Positions 41,290-50,742 are shown, numbered from the stretch's first letter. The stretch: 64,000 nucleotides of DNA from Palsa-504 sp050011155 (GCA_050011155.1 JBEKJP010000011.1:18529-82528), one strand, 5' to 3'. The notes: generated by a model not told the origin, from the sequence alone. Made by a program: numbers and translations.

Positions 41290-42189
41290 TCAGTCGGTGA
41301 GCCTGCGCTGCAGCGTCCACGCGGAGATGCCGCAGATCAAGATGGTGCCCAGGGTCAGCACGCTCATGAAGGCCCAGATCGGCAGGTGCGGCACGTGCGG
41401 GACGAGCGCGGTCCGCAGGCCCTCGCTCACGTACACCAGCGGGTTGATCAGCACCAGCCACTGCAGCCAGCCGACCCGGGCCAGCGACGCCCACGGGTAG
41501 TAGACGCAGCCGAGCATGGTGATCGGGACCATCATGACGGTGAACAGCAGGCTGAGCTTGCGCGGCTCCACGATCGTGCCGAACAGCAGGCCGAGCCCGG
41601 CCATCAGCAGCGCGGCCAGGATCAGCACGAGCACGGCCAGCGGCCAGTGGGCCAGCGAGATGTGCGGGGCCTGGCCGGGGGCGTGCACGAGGAGCACGCA
41701 CGGGAAGACCACCAGTCCGGCCACGCAGCCCTGGATGGCGCCGGCCACGATCTTGGACGCGGCCAGCATCCACAGCGGTATCGGGGCGAGTACCCGGTCC
41801 TCGATCTCCCGGGTGTAGGAGAGCTCCATCACCAGCGGGGTGGACACCGCCATGATGCCCTGCAGCATCACCGCCGAGGCCACCATGCCGGGCACCAGGA
41901 TGGTGGAGAAGGTGATCCCGCCGGGCGACGGGTTGGCGCCGCCCGCGCTCTGCGTCTTGGGCAGCACGTAGGCGAAGACGAAGACGAACAGCAGCGGCTG
42001 GGTCACCGCGCGCATCACGAAGCTGAACAGGTCCCGGCGCAGCACCCGCAGGTCGCGGGCGAGCAGGGCGAAGAACCGCCACTGCCCCGGGTGCAGCAGG
42101 CTGTCCTTGGCCGAGGCGCCGCCCGGCAGGAAGGTGACGGCCATCTCAGGGGGCGCCGCCTCGGCGGAAGGCGTGATCTGCGTTGTCAT
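41290..42189 (-). CDS. ABC-2 type transporter permease (299 aa)
   Basis: Six hydrophobic segments are present in the ABC-2 membrane pattern (FSTILVPGMVASAVMLQGIM, KIVAGAIQGCVAGLVVFPCV, WPLAVLVLILAALLMAGLGL, KLSLLFTVMMVPITMLGCVY and others). The GLGLLFGTIVEP segment is typical of DrrB-like exporters. The start overlaps the ATPase stop as ATGA. With the ATPase it forms a drug or natural-product exporter in the membrane. Confidence 0.92.
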   Translation of the reverse strand: MTTQITPSAEAAPPEMAVTFLPGGASAKDSLLHPGQWRFFALLARDLRVLRRDLFSFVMRAVTQPLLFVFVFAYVLPKTQSAGGANPSPGGITFSTILVPGMVASAVMLQGIMAVSTPLVMELSYTREIEDRVLAPIPLWMLAASKIVAGAIQGCVAGLVVFPCVLLVHAPGQAPHISLAHWPLAVLVLILAALLMAGLGLLFGTIVEPRKLSLLFTVMMVPITMLGCVYYPWASLARVGWLQWLVLINPLVYVSEGLRTALVPHVPHLPIWAFMSVLTLGTILICGISAWTLQRRLTD

Positions 42190-43142
42190 TCCCGGTACTC
42201 CCGTCCGGTCAGGGTGAGGAAGACCGTCTCCAGGCTGGGACGGCGAACGGAGACGTCAAGCACGAAGATCCCCGCGTTGAGGCTGGTGCGCAGCAGCACC
42301 GGCACCACGTCGGCGCGGCTGGTGAACACGCGCAGCGTCTCGGCCTCGACCTCGGCCCGGCTCACGCCCGGGATCAGCTCGGCCGCGGCCAGGACGCCGG
42401 ACAGGTCGGTGCCGACCTCGTGCACCATGGTCACCACCGAGTCGCCGCCATCGTGCGCCTTCAGCTCTTCCTGGCTGCCCAGGGCGAGCATCACGCCGTG
42501 GTCGATGATGCCGATCTGCTCGCACAGCGCCTCCGCTTCTTCCAGGTAGTGCGTGGTCAGCACGATGGTCTGGCCGGCCGCGTGCATCTCCCGCAGCAGC
42601 TCCCACAGGTTGACCCGGGTCTGCGGGTCCAGGCCCGAGGTCGGCTCGTCGAGGAACAGCACGGCCGGCTGGGTCAGCAGCGCCCGGGCGATCATCACCC
42701 GCTGGGCCTGGCCGCCGGACAGCCGGTGCACCATGGAGTCGGCCCGGTCGCCGAGCTCGAACCGCTCGAGCAGCTGCCGGCCGCGGCTCCGGGACTCGCG
42801 CGCCGACAGGCCGGCGAAGCGACCACGGAACTCCAGGTTCTCCAGCGCGGTGAGCTGCCGGTCCAGCGTGTTGTACTGGGTCACCGCGCCGATCCGGCGC
42901 TTGACGCTCACCGGGTCGCGGACCGGGTCCGCCCCGGCCACGGACATCGTGCCCGCGGTCGGCTTGACCCGGGTGGTGAGCATGCCGAACGTGGTCGACT
43001 TGCCCGCCCCGTTGGGCCCGAGCAGGCCGAACGACTCCCCCTCGCGTACGGTCAGGGATATCCCGCGGACCGCCTTGACCTCGCGGCCGCCGGCCGAATA
43101 GGTCTTGTGCAGGTCCTCGGTCTCGATGGCTATGGCCGCCAT
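42186..43142 (-). CDS. ABC transporter ATP-binding protein, DrrA type (318 aa)
   Basis: The protein has Walker A LLGPNGAGKSTTFGML, the Q-loop in AVTQYNTLD, signature LSGGQAQRVMIARALL, Walker B AVLFLDEPTSGLDP and the switch His in LTTHYLEEAE. The C-terminal extension (VLDVSVRRPSLETVFLTLTG) is that of DrrA-like exporter ATPases. It is coupled to the permease by ATGA. The adjacent TauD-type gene on the same strand ends 28 bp upstream and may share its transcript. Confidence 0.94.
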   Translation of the reverse strand: MAAIAIETEDLHKTYSAGGREVKAVRGISLTVREGESFGLLGPNGAGKSTTFGMLTTRVKPTAGTMSVAGADPVRDPVSVKRRIGAVTQYNTLDRQLTALENLEFRGRFAGLSARESRSRGRQLLERFELGDRADSMVHRLSGGQAQRVMIARALLTQPAVLFLDEPTSGLDPQTRVNLWELLREMHAAGQTIVLTTHYLEEAEALCEQIGIIDHGVMLALGSQEELKAHDGGDSVVTMVHEVGTDLSGVLAAAELIPGVSRAEVEAETLRVFTSRADVVPVLLRTSLNAGIFVLDVSVRRPSLETVFLTLTGREYRE

Positions 43143-43152
43143 GCGGCACCTC

Positions 43153-43183
43153 CGTTAGTAAAGGCCGGCGTTAGTAGGGCCGG
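43153..43183 (-). repeat. 15/16-bp tandem duplication of the dioxygenase 3' end including its stop
   Basis: Read on the minus strand, CCGGCCCTACTAACG (43183-43169) is followed by CCGGCCTTTACTAACG (43168-43153). The first copy contains the last codons and the TAA stop of the dioxygenase; the second repeats TACTAA 16 bp further on. Confidence 0.85.
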
Positions 43184-44127
43184 TCGCCGGCGATCGCGAC
43201 CCGTTCGGTGACGCGCTCGGCCGGGAAGTAGTCGGAGACGGCGTAGTGCTGCACCGCCCGGTTGTCCCAGAAGGCCACCGCGCCCGGCGTCCAGCAAAAC
43301 CTGACCTGGTACTCGGGCGCCTGCAGCTGCCGGAACAGGTACTGCAGCAGCTGCTCGCCCAGCTCGGGGTCCAGGCCGTCGATGCGGTCGGTGAAGACCG
43401 AGTTGACGAACAGCGTCTGGCGGCCCGTCTCGGGATGGGTCCGCACCACCGGGTGGATCACCGGCGGGTACTCGGCCCGGATCCGGGCCAGCTGCTCGGC
43501 CGGGACGAAGCCGGCCATGGTGGCGGTCATGTCGTGCACCGCGCGCAGGTCGTCGATCTCGACCCGGACCTGCACCGGCAGGTTGTCGTAGGCGGCGGCC
43601 GCGTCGACGAAGATGGTGTCGCCGCCGGCCGCGGGCCCGCGCACCAGCCGCAGCACGAAGGCCTTGGCCGGCTCGGGCCGCCCGGTGAAGTCGACGTGCC
43701 AGGCGTTCTCCCAGCCCGCGTTCTCGGCGTCCTTGACGTACCGGGCCAGCCCCGGCGTGTCGGACTCGGTCAGCAGCTGCTCCTGCAGGTCGCCCCAGGT
43801 CCGGGCGAACGCGACCTGCTGGGCGGGCGTGATCTCCTGGTCGCGGAAGAACAGCACCTTCCACTCCAGCCAGGCCCGGTGCAGCTCGTCCCGCACGCCG
43901 GAGTCCAGCGCGGCGCCCAGGTCGACGCCGGTGATCTCGGCGCCGACGAGCGGGCTGAGCGGCGTCAGGCCGAACCGTTCGTACGGCCGGCTGGGCTGGT
44001 CACCGGCGAGCCGGCGCAGCCGCCGGGGCCCGCCGCGAATCGCCCGGCCCGGGCGCTCGGCCGGGCCGAGCCCCGCCTCGGCGCCGGCCAGCTCCCACGG
44101 CAGCGCCATCACTGTCGGCATACTCAT
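43171..44127 (-). CDS. TauD/TfdA-family Fe(II)/2-oxoglutarate dioxygenase (318 aa)
   Basis: The iron facial triad is His144 and Asp146 (NAWHVDFTG) and His294 (RAVQHYAVSDY); Arg309 in ERVAI is the expected 2-oxoglutarate anchor. LSPLVGAEITGVDLG is the usual family N-terminal signature. The ATG at 44127 follows GAGGGGAG. The enzyme should hydroxylate or oxidatively cleave a small substrate in the cytoplasm. It lies between an exporter and a divergent CapA-like gene, without a clear pathway. Confidence 0.92.
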   Translation of the reverse strand: MSMPTVMALPWELAGAEAGLGPAERPGRAIRGGPRRLRRLAGDQPSRPYERFGLTPLSPLVGAEITGVDLGAALDSGVRDELHRAWLEWKVLFFRDQEITPAQQVAFARTWGDLQEQLLTESDTPGLARYVKDAENAGWENAWHVDFTGRPEPAKAFVLRLVRGPAAGGDTIFVDAAAAYDNLPVQVRVEIDDLRAVHDMTATMAGFVPAEQLARIRAEYPPVIHPVVRTHPETGRQTLFVNSVFTDRIDGLDPELGEQLLQYLFRQLQAPEYQVRFCWTPGAVAFWDNRAVQHYAVSDYFPAERVTERVAIAGDRPY

Positions 44128-44309
44128 CCGTGCTCCCCTCGGCCGAAAGTTCAAAATCACGATCACGCCGAACGGTATGGGTGCACCTTCTCCCCGCCTG
44201 CTCCACGGTTGGCGGGGAGAAAGCACCTCGCCAACTCCCGCCCAACCCCGGTGCAACCGGGGAGTCACAGCATCCGGTGCGGGGAGAAAAGAAAAGAAGG
44301 GGAGCCCTG

Positions 44310-45641
44310 ATGACCGGAAGCAACACCCTGAGCGTCGCGCTGACCGGGGACTGGATGGCGACGCGGGGCGCGGTGTTCGGCGCGGGGCCTGCCGCGCGGG
44401 GGCTGCGGGACGTGCTGACCGCGGCCGACGTCGCCTTCGCCAACCTCGAGGTGGTGGCGGCCGGCTGGCAGGGGTACCCGGTCCGGGATTCCTGGGGCAG
44501 CACGCTGGCCGCCGGGACGCACGTGCTCGACGGGCTGGCCGAGGCCGGGGTCAGCATGGTCAGCTGCGCCAACAACCACGCGCTGGACATGGGCGTGCCC
44601 GGCCAGCTCGCGCAGCTGCGCGAGCTGGCCGCGCGCGGCATCGCGGCGGCCGGCACGGGGGCCGACCTGACCAGCGCGCGGATGCCGGCCTACGTCGACC
44701 GCCCGGCCGGCAGCGTCGCGCTGCTGGCCTGCACGACCAGCTTCCTCCCGGGCCAGGAGGCCGCCCTGGCCGGCCTGCAGCTGCCCGGCCGCCCCGGCGT
44801 CAGCCCGCTTCGGCACCGGCAGGTGCTTGACGTGACGCCGGAGCAGCTGGCCACGCTGCGGGCGATCGACACCCAGACCGGGCTGGCCGGCCGGCGGGCC
44901 GGGCTCGTGGCCATGATGGGCGCCGACCCGTGGGGCGCCGACGCCGACCCGTTCCCGTTCCTGGGCGGCCTGTTCCGGGCCGCCGCCGCGCCCGGGCTGT
45001 CCACCTCGGCCGACGCGGAGGACCTGGCCGCGATCAGCCTGTGGATCCGCGACGCGCGCCAGCGCGCCGACCTGGTGGTGGTCAGCGTGCACTCGCACGA
45101 GAGCGGCCGCACCGAGGCCGAGCCGGCTGGGTTCGTCCGTGACTTCGCGCGGGCCGCGGTCGAGGCGGGGGCCGACATGGTGGTCGGGCACGGCCCGCAC
45201 CGGCTGCGCGGCATCGAGGTGCACCAGGGACGCCCGATCTTCTACAGCCTCGGTAACATCGTCAGCCAGATCGAGCTGACCGAACGTCTCCCGGCCGAGG
45301 ACTACGCGAAGGTGCCGTCGGGCAAGCCCATCACCCCGTTCGGCTTCTTCAATGCCCGGAGCCTGGCCGACACCCGCGGGTTCGGGGCCTACGGCGAGTA
45401 CTGGGAGACGGTCGTCCCGGTGGTGACGGCGGCGGACGCCGGCGACCGGCACCGGCCCGCCGTCGTCGAGCTGCATCCGGTGACGCTCGGGTTCGGGCAG
45501 CCGGTGCACCGCCGGGGCCGCCCGGAGCTCGCGTCGGCCGCCGACGGCGAGCGCATCCTCAAGGAACTGGCCGAGCTGTCGCGCGGCTTCGGCACCACGG
45601 TGGAGCTGGCCGGCCGGACCGGCCGCATCGTCCTGGGTTAA
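44310..45641 (+). CDS. CapA-family (poly-gamma-glutamate capsule type) protein (443 aa)
   Basis: The metallophosphoesterase-like CapA fold is shown by SVALTGDWMATRG, DVAFANLEVVAAG, MVSCANNHALDMG, LVVVSVHSHES, GADMVVGHGPHRLRGIEVHQ and RPIFYSLGNIV. Typical metal-binding Asp, Asn and His residues are all present. No signal peptide is evident. CapA homologues accompany capsule genes but also occur in biosynthetic clusters as peptide- or ester-handling enzymes, so the role here is open. The ATG at 44310 follows AGAAGGGGAG. Confidence 0.88.
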   Translation: MTGSNTLSVALTGDWMATRGAVFGAGPAARGLRDVLTAADVAFANLEVVAAGWQGYPVRDSWGSTLAAGTHVLDGLAEAGVSMVSCANNHALDMGVPGQLAQLRELAARGIAAAGTGADLTSARMPAYVDRPAGSVALLACTTSFLPGQEAALAGLQLPGRPGVSPLRHRQVLDVTPEQLATLRAIDTQTGLAGRRAGLVAMMGADPWGADADPFPFLGGLFRAAAAPGLSTSADAEDLAAISLWIRDARQRADLVVVSVHSHESGRTEAEPAGFVRDFARAAVEAGADMVVGHGPHRLRGIEVHQGRPIFYSLGNIVSQIELTERLPAEDYAKVPSGKPITPFGFFNARSLADTRGFGAYGEYWETVVPVVTAADAGDRHRPAVVELHPVTLGFGQPVHRRGRPELASAADGERILKELAELSRGFGTTVELAGRTGRIVLG

Positions 45642-45671
45642 TCCGCTATACCGTCTGGCTACCGCGCTTTA

Positions 45672-45690
45672 GCCCCGGGCCGGCCGGGGC
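45672..45690. terminator. Probable short GC-rich hairpin after the CapA-like gene
   Basis: A 7-bp stem GCCCCGG/CCGGGGC with a 5-nt loop starts 31 bp after the stop. It has no U-tract and is only a moderate candidate. Confidence 0.5.
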
Positions 45691-45750
45691 GGGTGAGGCT
45701 GCCTGCGGTGGGCAGCTGCCTGCCGTTCCCTGGAGGAGAGGGAGACTCCT

Positions 45751-47664
45751 ATGGTGCGGATCAGGGCCGCCAGAACGATAGTTCCCATGGCCGCCGTCGC
45801 GGCCGCGCTCGCGGCGTACGGGCTTGCCCCGCCGGCCTCGGCCGCTCCTGTTAGCAGGGTACCGATCAGCTCGGCGGTGCCGTCAGGCGCGACCGACGAG
45901 GGGGCCGCGCCCGCGACCGGGACGATGGCCATCCGGGTGTACCTGAGCGGGCAGAACCTGGCCGGGCTGCAGGCGCTCGCGCGGCAGGTGTCCACGCCGG
46001 GGAGCGCCCAGTACGGCCACTACCTGACCCCGGCACAGTACGCCGCCGAGTTCGGCCCGACCGCGCAGCAGAGCGCCGGGGTGAGCGGCTGGCTGAAGTC
46101 CTGCGGGCTGGCCGTGACCGGGACGACCGCGCACTACGTCAGCGCGTCGGGCAGCCAGGCCGCGGTGACCTGCGCGGTCGGCACGCCGATGCACGATTAC
46201 AACTGGCACGGGACCACGGTCCGGGCGCCGGCCGGCACGCCCAGCGTGCCGTCAGCGGTGGCCGGCGACGTGCTGTCGGTGTCCGGGCTGAGCTCGCTGA
46301 CCCCGCAGGCCCACCCGGCGTCCGGGGCGGTGTCCGCGTCTACCGCGGCGGCTGCTTCGGCTACCTGCTCGGCCTACTTCGGCGCCACCGCGGCCAGCAC
46401 GCTGCCGCAGGCCTACGGCGCCACCCAGCCCTACCAGCCCTGCGGTTACCTGCCCAGCCAGCTGCGCAGCGCCTACGGCACCGGGTCGACCGGGCTGACC
46501 GGCGCGGGCGTCAAGATCGCGGTGGTGGACGCCTTCGCGTCGGCCACCATGGCCGGCGACGCCCAGCAGTACGCCTCGGACCACGGCGAGCAGAGCTGGG
46601 CCGCGGGCCAGTACTCCGAGGTCGTGCCGTCCGGGCTGCCCGCTCAGCCGCTGTCCTGGACCGAGGAAGAGGTCATGGACGTCGAGGGCGTGCACGCGAT
46701 GGCGCCGGGCGCGAACGTGGTCTACGTCGCGGCGGCCGGCACCGACGACAGCGACTTCGTGGACGCGCTGTCCACGATCGTCGACGACCACCTGGCCAAC
46801 ATCGTGGCCGACTCGTGGGTGCTCGGTGCCGACAGCGGCATCCCGGCCGCCACGGTGAAGGCCTTCGAGAAGATCTTCCTGCAGGGCGCGGTCGAGGGCA
46901 TCGGCTTCATCTTCGCCTCCGGCGACACCGGCTCCCAGGCCGCCTCGCAGGACGGCAGCGGGCCCGACGTGACCGCCGTCAACTACCCGGCCTCCGACCC
47001 GCTGGTGACCGCGGTGGGCGGGACCACGCTGGCGGTCGGCGCCAGCGGCCAGGACCTGTGGCAGACCGGCTGGGAGACCGACTACGCGCCGCTGTCCTCC
47101 GACGGCACCTCCTGGACCAGCCCGCCCGGCGCGTTCGCGGGCGGCTCCGGCGGCGGCCCGAGCGCGGTGTTCCCGCGGCCGCTCTACCAGATCGGGACCG
47201 TGCCGTCCTCGTTCGGCAACCACCGGGTGGTGCCGGACGTGGCGATGGAGGCCGACCCGGTCACCGGCATGCTGGTCGGGCAGACCTTCGACCTGCCCAC
47301 CGGGAACGTCTTCGTGCAGTACGCCACCGGCGGCACCAGCCTGGCCGCGCCGCTGTTCGCCGGCGTCCAGGCCCTGGCCGAACAGCACGCGGGGCACCCG
47401 CTCGGGTTCGCCAACGTGGCCATCTACCTGTCCGCGGCCACCGGCGGGTTCCGTGACGTGACCGACACCCCGGCCGGCACCACGCCGCCGCTGGCGGCGG
47501 TGCACACCGTCACCAGCGTCAGCGCGACCGGGCAGGTCAGCCACAGCTTCGTGCTGGCCACGTTCGGGCAGGCCCAGGACGCCGGGCTGTCCGCGGGGGC
47601 CGGCTACGACGACGTGACCGGCGTCGGCTCACCCACCGCCGCCTACATCGATTCCTTCCACTGA
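45751..47664 (+). CDS. Secreted sedolisin (S53 serine-carboxyl peptidase, 637 aa)
   Basis: A Sec signal ends near ASA-AP (residues 1-32). Residues to about 200 form the activation prodomain (QYGHYLTPAQYAAEFGPT is a typical prodomain segment). The mature enzyme has Glu306 and Asp310 (EEVMD), oxyanion Asp392 (SGDTGS) and nucleophile Ser530 (TGGTSLAAP); GYDDVTGVGSP near the end is the calcium site. It should act outside the cell at acid pH. It is followed 24 bp later by a small peptide gene, so it may process it. Confidence 0.95.
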   Translation: MVRIRAARTIVPMAAVAAALAAYGLAPPASAAPVSRVPISSAVPSGATDEGAAPATGTMAIRVYLSGQNLAGLQALARQVSTPGSAQYGHYLTPAQYAAEFGPTAQQSAGVSGWLKSCGLAVTGTTAHYVSASGSQAAVTCAVGTPMHDYNWHGTTVRAPAGTPSVPSAVAGDVLSVSGLSSLTPQAHPASGAVSASTAAAASATCSAYFGATAASTLPQAYGATQPYQPCGYLPSQLRSAYGTGSTGLTGAGVKIAVVDAFASATMAGDAQQYASDHGEQSWAAGQYSEVVPSGLPAQPLSWTEEEVMDVEGVHAMAPGANVVYVAAAGTDDSDFVDALSTIVDDHLANIVADSWVLGADSGIPAATVKAFEKIFLQGAVEGIGFIFASGDTGSQAASQDGSGPDVTAVNYPASDPLVTAVGGTTLAVGASGQDLWQTGWETDYAPLSSDGTSWTSPPGAFAGGSGGGPSAVFPRPLYQIGTVPSSFGNHRVVPDVAMEADPVTGMLVGQTFDLPTGNVFVQYATGGTSLAAPLFAGVQALAEQHAGHPLGFANVAIYLSAATGGFRDVTDTPAGTTPPLAAVHTVTSVSATGQVSHSFVLATFGQAQDAGLSAGAGYDDVTGVGSPTAAYIDSFH

Positions 47665-47688
47665 TCGCTTTCTGAAAGGGAGGCCACC

Positions 47689-47904
47689 ATGCCCGAAGAC
47701 CGGGACGAGGCGCTGGAGCGGCTCCGCATCGCGGGGTTCGACCTCAGCTTGTTCGACGACGACCAGCTCGAGCTGATGGCCGCGCTGACCGAGGCGGAGC
47801 TCACCGTGCTGCTCGACATCAAGGAGCGGATCGGGGAGATCCAGCCTGAGGTGCAGGCGCACACCGGGGCCGTGCCGATGACCATCGGCGGCCTGCTGTT
47901 CTGA
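47689..47904 (+). CDS. Aroma-sacti-like small peptide (71 aa)
   Basis: GGGAGG lies before the ATG. The sequence has the pattern of the small proteins annotated as aroma-sacti cluster peptides: a GFDLSLFDDDQLELMAALTE segment, then AELTVLLDIKERIGEIQPEV and a short tail QAHTGAVPMTIGGLLF. There are no cysteines. Members of this type are associated with RiPP-like loci; here the neighbours are a secreted sedolisin and a P450, and no radical SAM gene is adjacent. It could be a precursor or a small partner protein. Confidence 0.65.
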   Translation: MPEDRDEALERLRIAGFDLSLFDDDQLELMAALTEAELTVLLDIKERIGEIQPEVQAHTGAVPMTIGGLLF

Positions 47905-47912
47905 GGCACGCA

Positions 47913-47948
47913 CGAAGGCGGGGCGGCCGGTGGGCCGCCCCGCCTTCG
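47913..47948. terminator. Bidirectional hairpin terminator
   Basis: A perfect 16-bp stem CGAAGGCGGGGCGGCC (47913-47928) pairs with 47933-47948 around a GGTG tetraloop and is followed by TCGTTTCC. It lies between the convergent small peptide gene and the P450 gene. Confidence 0.92.
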
Positions 47949-47959
47949 TCGTTTCCCGG

Positions 47960-49216
47960 CTAGCCGCGCAGGCTGACCGGGAGGCGGGTGTGCATCCGCA
48001 TCCGCAGCGCCTGCCGCCGCTCCGGGGTGCCGCCCGGCGCCAGCGCCGGGAAGCGCTCGAACAGCATCGGCAGCAGCACCGCGGTCTCCATCCGGGACAG
48101 CGCCGCGCCGACGCAGAAGTGCAGCCCGCCGCCGAAGCTGAGCACCCGCCCCTCGGGCCGGCCGGGCCAGAACCGGTCCGGCTCGGTGAACACGTCGGGG
48201 TCCCGGTTGGCCGCGCCGACCAGGCACACCAGCAGTTGCCGGGCCGGGATCTCCACCCCGCCCAGGACCACGTCCGCGGTGGTCTGCCGCGGCACCAGCT
48301 GCGACGGCGCCTCGTGCCGCAGCGACTCCTCGACGACGGCCTCCGGCGTGTACTCGCCGCGGCGGAACCGGTCCGCCTCCTCCGGGAAGGCCAGCAGCTG
48401 CTCGATGACGTTCCCGATCAGCGCGGCGGTGGTGCGGTAGCCGGCCGAGAACAGGAACATGACCAGGCCGAGCAGTTCCTCCTCGGACAGCAGGCCCTGG
48501 TCGCAGGCGCGGATCAGCTCAGTGGTGAGGTCGTCGCGCGGCTCGGCCCGGCGCTCGGCCACGATGCCGGTCCAGTACTCGAGCATGACCGCCGCGGCGG
48601 CGTGCGCCCGCTCCACCGCGCCCTCCTCCGGGTACAGCTCCATCACGTTGAAGAAGTCGGCACCGAGGCCGCGGAACCGCTCCCGGTCGTCCTCGGGCAC
48701 GCCGAGCATCTCCCCCATCACCACGGTCGGCAGCGGGTAGGCCAGGTACTCCATTAGGTCGACCGGGCTGCCGTCGGCGCCCGCGTCGGCCATCCGGTCG
48801 AACAGGGGCGGGGCGACCCGCTCGATCAGGGCCCGGTAGGCGTCCATCCGGCGCGGGGAGAAGGCCCCGCCGGCCAGGCGGCGCAGCCGGTTGTGGTCCG
48901 GATTGTTGCGGCTCTGCATGGACAGGTACATCAGCCGGGTGGCGGTGTTCTCCCGCCAGCGCGGCATGTTCAGGTCGTACCAGGCGGGGTCCTGCACCGC
49001 GAAGTCCGGGTTGTTGACGACCTGGCGGCAGTCGGCGTAGGTGGTCACGAAGTAGACGTTGCCGGACCGGTAGACCGGGGCCAGCGTGCGCAGGGCGTGC
49101 AGGTGCGGATAGGGGTCGGCCAGGCCGGCCGGCGACATGAGCCGGCCCATCACCCGGTTGGCAGCGTTCACCACGGCGACCCCGGGCGGCTCGGAACGGA
49201 CGTCGGACACCGTCAT
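47960..49216 (-). CDS. Cytochrome P450 (418 aa)
   Basis: The haem ligand is Cys368 in LSFGGGLHFCVGAAL. The ExxR motif is in EESLRHEAP. The I-helix reads SAGYRTTAAL (residues 257-266): Arg261 stands where the usual acidic residue of AGxD/ETT is found. The size and lack of a membrane anchor are those of soluble actinobacterial P450s, which need separate ferredoxin and reductase. It is divergent from the crotonyl-CoA reductase operon, so it may tailor the product of that region. Confidence 0.94.
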   Translation of the reverse strand: MTVSDVRSEPPGVAVVNAANRVMGRLMSPAGLADPYPHLHALRTLAPVYRSGNVYFVTTYADCRQVVNNPDFAVQDPAWYDLNMPRWRENTATRLMYLSMQSRNNPDHNRLRRLAGGAFSPRRMDAYRALIERVAPPLFDRMADAGADGSPVDLMEYLAYPLPTVVMGEMLGVPEDDRERFRGLGADFFNVMELYPEEGAVERAHAAAAVMLEYWTGIVAERRAEPRDDLTTELIRACDQGLLSEEELLGLVMFLFSAGYRTTAALIGNVIEQLLAFPEEADRFRRGEYTPEAVVEESLRHEAPSQLVPRQTTADVVLGGVEIPARQLLVCLVGAANRDPDVFTEPDRFWPGRPEGRVLSFGGGLHFCVGAALSRMETAVLLPMLFERFPALAPGGTPERRQALRMRMHTRLPVSLRG

Positions 49217-49395
49217 CGGAACTCCTCGGACTTGGTATCAGGCCGCCTTCCATCGTGCGGCGCCGCGGCATCCAGGCGGTTGGCGCCTGGTTGGCCGGGC
49301 CGAACCCACCGGGAAACAACCGCCCGCCAGGTGGCGGGCAACCGCGCGGCCGCGTACTGGGCAGCAGGTCCCGCTACCGTGGGGAGGAGCTTTCG

Positions 49396-50742
49396 ATGAC
49401 GGTTATCGATGACCGGCTCAGGGACGCGCTGCTGAGCGGCGCGTCGTCCGATGTGATCAGCCGCAGCCCGCTGCCCACGGACTACGTCGCGGCCCACCTG
49501 CGGCTCGAGGACATCCATATGTTCCGTGACGGCGGCGACAAGGACGTGCGGCGGTCGCTGCACGTCGGCCGGGTACCCATGCCCGAGCTGGCCCCGGACG
49601 AGGTGCTGGTCGCGGTCATGGCCAGCTCGGTCAACTACAACACGGTCTGGTCGGCCATGTTCGAGCCGATCCCGACGTTCCGGTTCCTGGAGCAGTTCGC
49701 CCGCCAGGGCGGCTGGGCCGCCCGGCACAACCTGCCCTACCAGGTGGTCGGCTCGGACGGGGCGGGCGTGATCGCCCGGGTGGGCTCGGGCGTGCGCCGC
49801 TGGCAGCCCGGCGACCGGGTGGTCATCAGCCCGGCCTACGTGGACGACCAGGAGCCGGGCACCCACGCCGACGGCATGCTCGGCGCCGAGCAGCGGGCCT
49901 GGGGCTTCGAGACCAACTTCGGCGGCCTGGCCGAGTACGCGGTGGTCCGGGCCAGCCAGCTCATGCCCAAGCCCGCCCACCTGACCTGGGAGGAGGCGGC
50001 CTGCTTCCCGCTGTGCGGCGGCACCGCCTACCGCATGCTGGTCGGCGACAACGGCGCCCAGATGAAGCAGGGCGACGTGGTGCTGATCTGGGGCGCGGCC
50101 GGCGGCCTGGGCGGGTACGCGGTGCAGTTCGTCCGGAACGGCGGCGGCATCGCGGTCGGGGTGGTCGGCTCGGAAGACAAGGCGGCCGCGCTGCGACGGC
50201 TGGGCTGCGACGTGGTGGTGAACCGGGCCGAGTTCGGGCTGGACGGGGCCGGACCCGACGATCCCGAGCAGCTGCTCAAGTGCGGCCGGCGGCTGGGCAC
50301 GATCATCAGGGAGCGAGCCGGCCGGGACCCGAGGATCGTATTCGACCACGTGGGGCGGTCCACGTTCGGCATATCGACCTTTGTCGCCGATCGCGGCGGG
50401 ATCGTGGTCACCTGCGGATCCAGCAGCGGGTACCAGCACGTCTTCGACAACAGGTACCTGTGGATGAAGCTGAAGCGGATCATCGGCAGCCACGTGGCCA
50501 ACCTGGCCGAGCAATGGGAGACCAGCCGGCTCGTGTCGATGGGCCGGATCATGCCCACCATGTCGGCGGTGTACCCGCTGGCCGAGGCGGCCGAGGCGAC
50601 CCGGCTGGTGCAGCTCAACCGGCACCTGGGCAAGGTCGCGGTGCTGTGCCTGGCCCCGATGGCCGGCCTGGGCGTGACCGACCGCGACCTGCGCGACCAG
50701 ATCGGCGCGGAGCGGCTGCTCCCGCTGATGCCCGCGGGGTGA
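49396..50742 (+). CDS. ccrA: Crotonyl-CoA carboxylase/reductase
   Basis: This 448-residue MDR-family enzyme has the full Ccr signature set: VMASSVNYNTVWSAMFEPI, GSDGAGVIARVG, WGFETNFGGLAEY, the NADPH-binding IWGAAGGLGGYAVQFVRNGG, RIVFDHVGRSTFGIS and KLKRIIGSHVANLAEQWE. It reductively carboxylates crotonyl-CoA to ethylmalonyl-CoA. The ATG at 49396 follows GGGGAGGAG. Co-occurrence with a KASIII and a 3-hydroxyacyl-CoA dehydrogenase points to a dedicated ethylmalonyl-CoA or C4-unit supply route. Confidence 0.95.
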   Translation: MTVIDDRLRDALLSGASSDVISRSPLPTDYVAAHLRLEDIHMFRDGGDKDVRRSLHVGRVPMPELAPDEVLVAVMASSVNYNTVWSAMFEPIPTFRFLEQFARQGGWAARHNLPYQVVGSDGAGVIARVGSGVRRWQPGDRVVISPAYVDDQEPGTHADGMLGAEQRAWGFETNFGGLAEYAVVRASQLMPKPAHLTWEEAACFPLCGGTAYRMLVGDNGAQMKQGDVVLIWGAAGGLGGYAVQFVRNGGGIAVGVVGSEDKAAALRRLGCDVVVNRAEFGLDGAGPDDPEQLLKCGRRLGTIIRERAGRDPRIVFDHVGRSTFGISTFVADRGGIVVTCGSSSGYQHVFDNRYLWMKLKRIIGSHVANLAEQWETSRLVSMGRIMPTMSAVYPLAEAAEATRLVQLNRHLGKVAVLCLAPMAGLGVTDRDLRDQIGAERLLPLMPAG

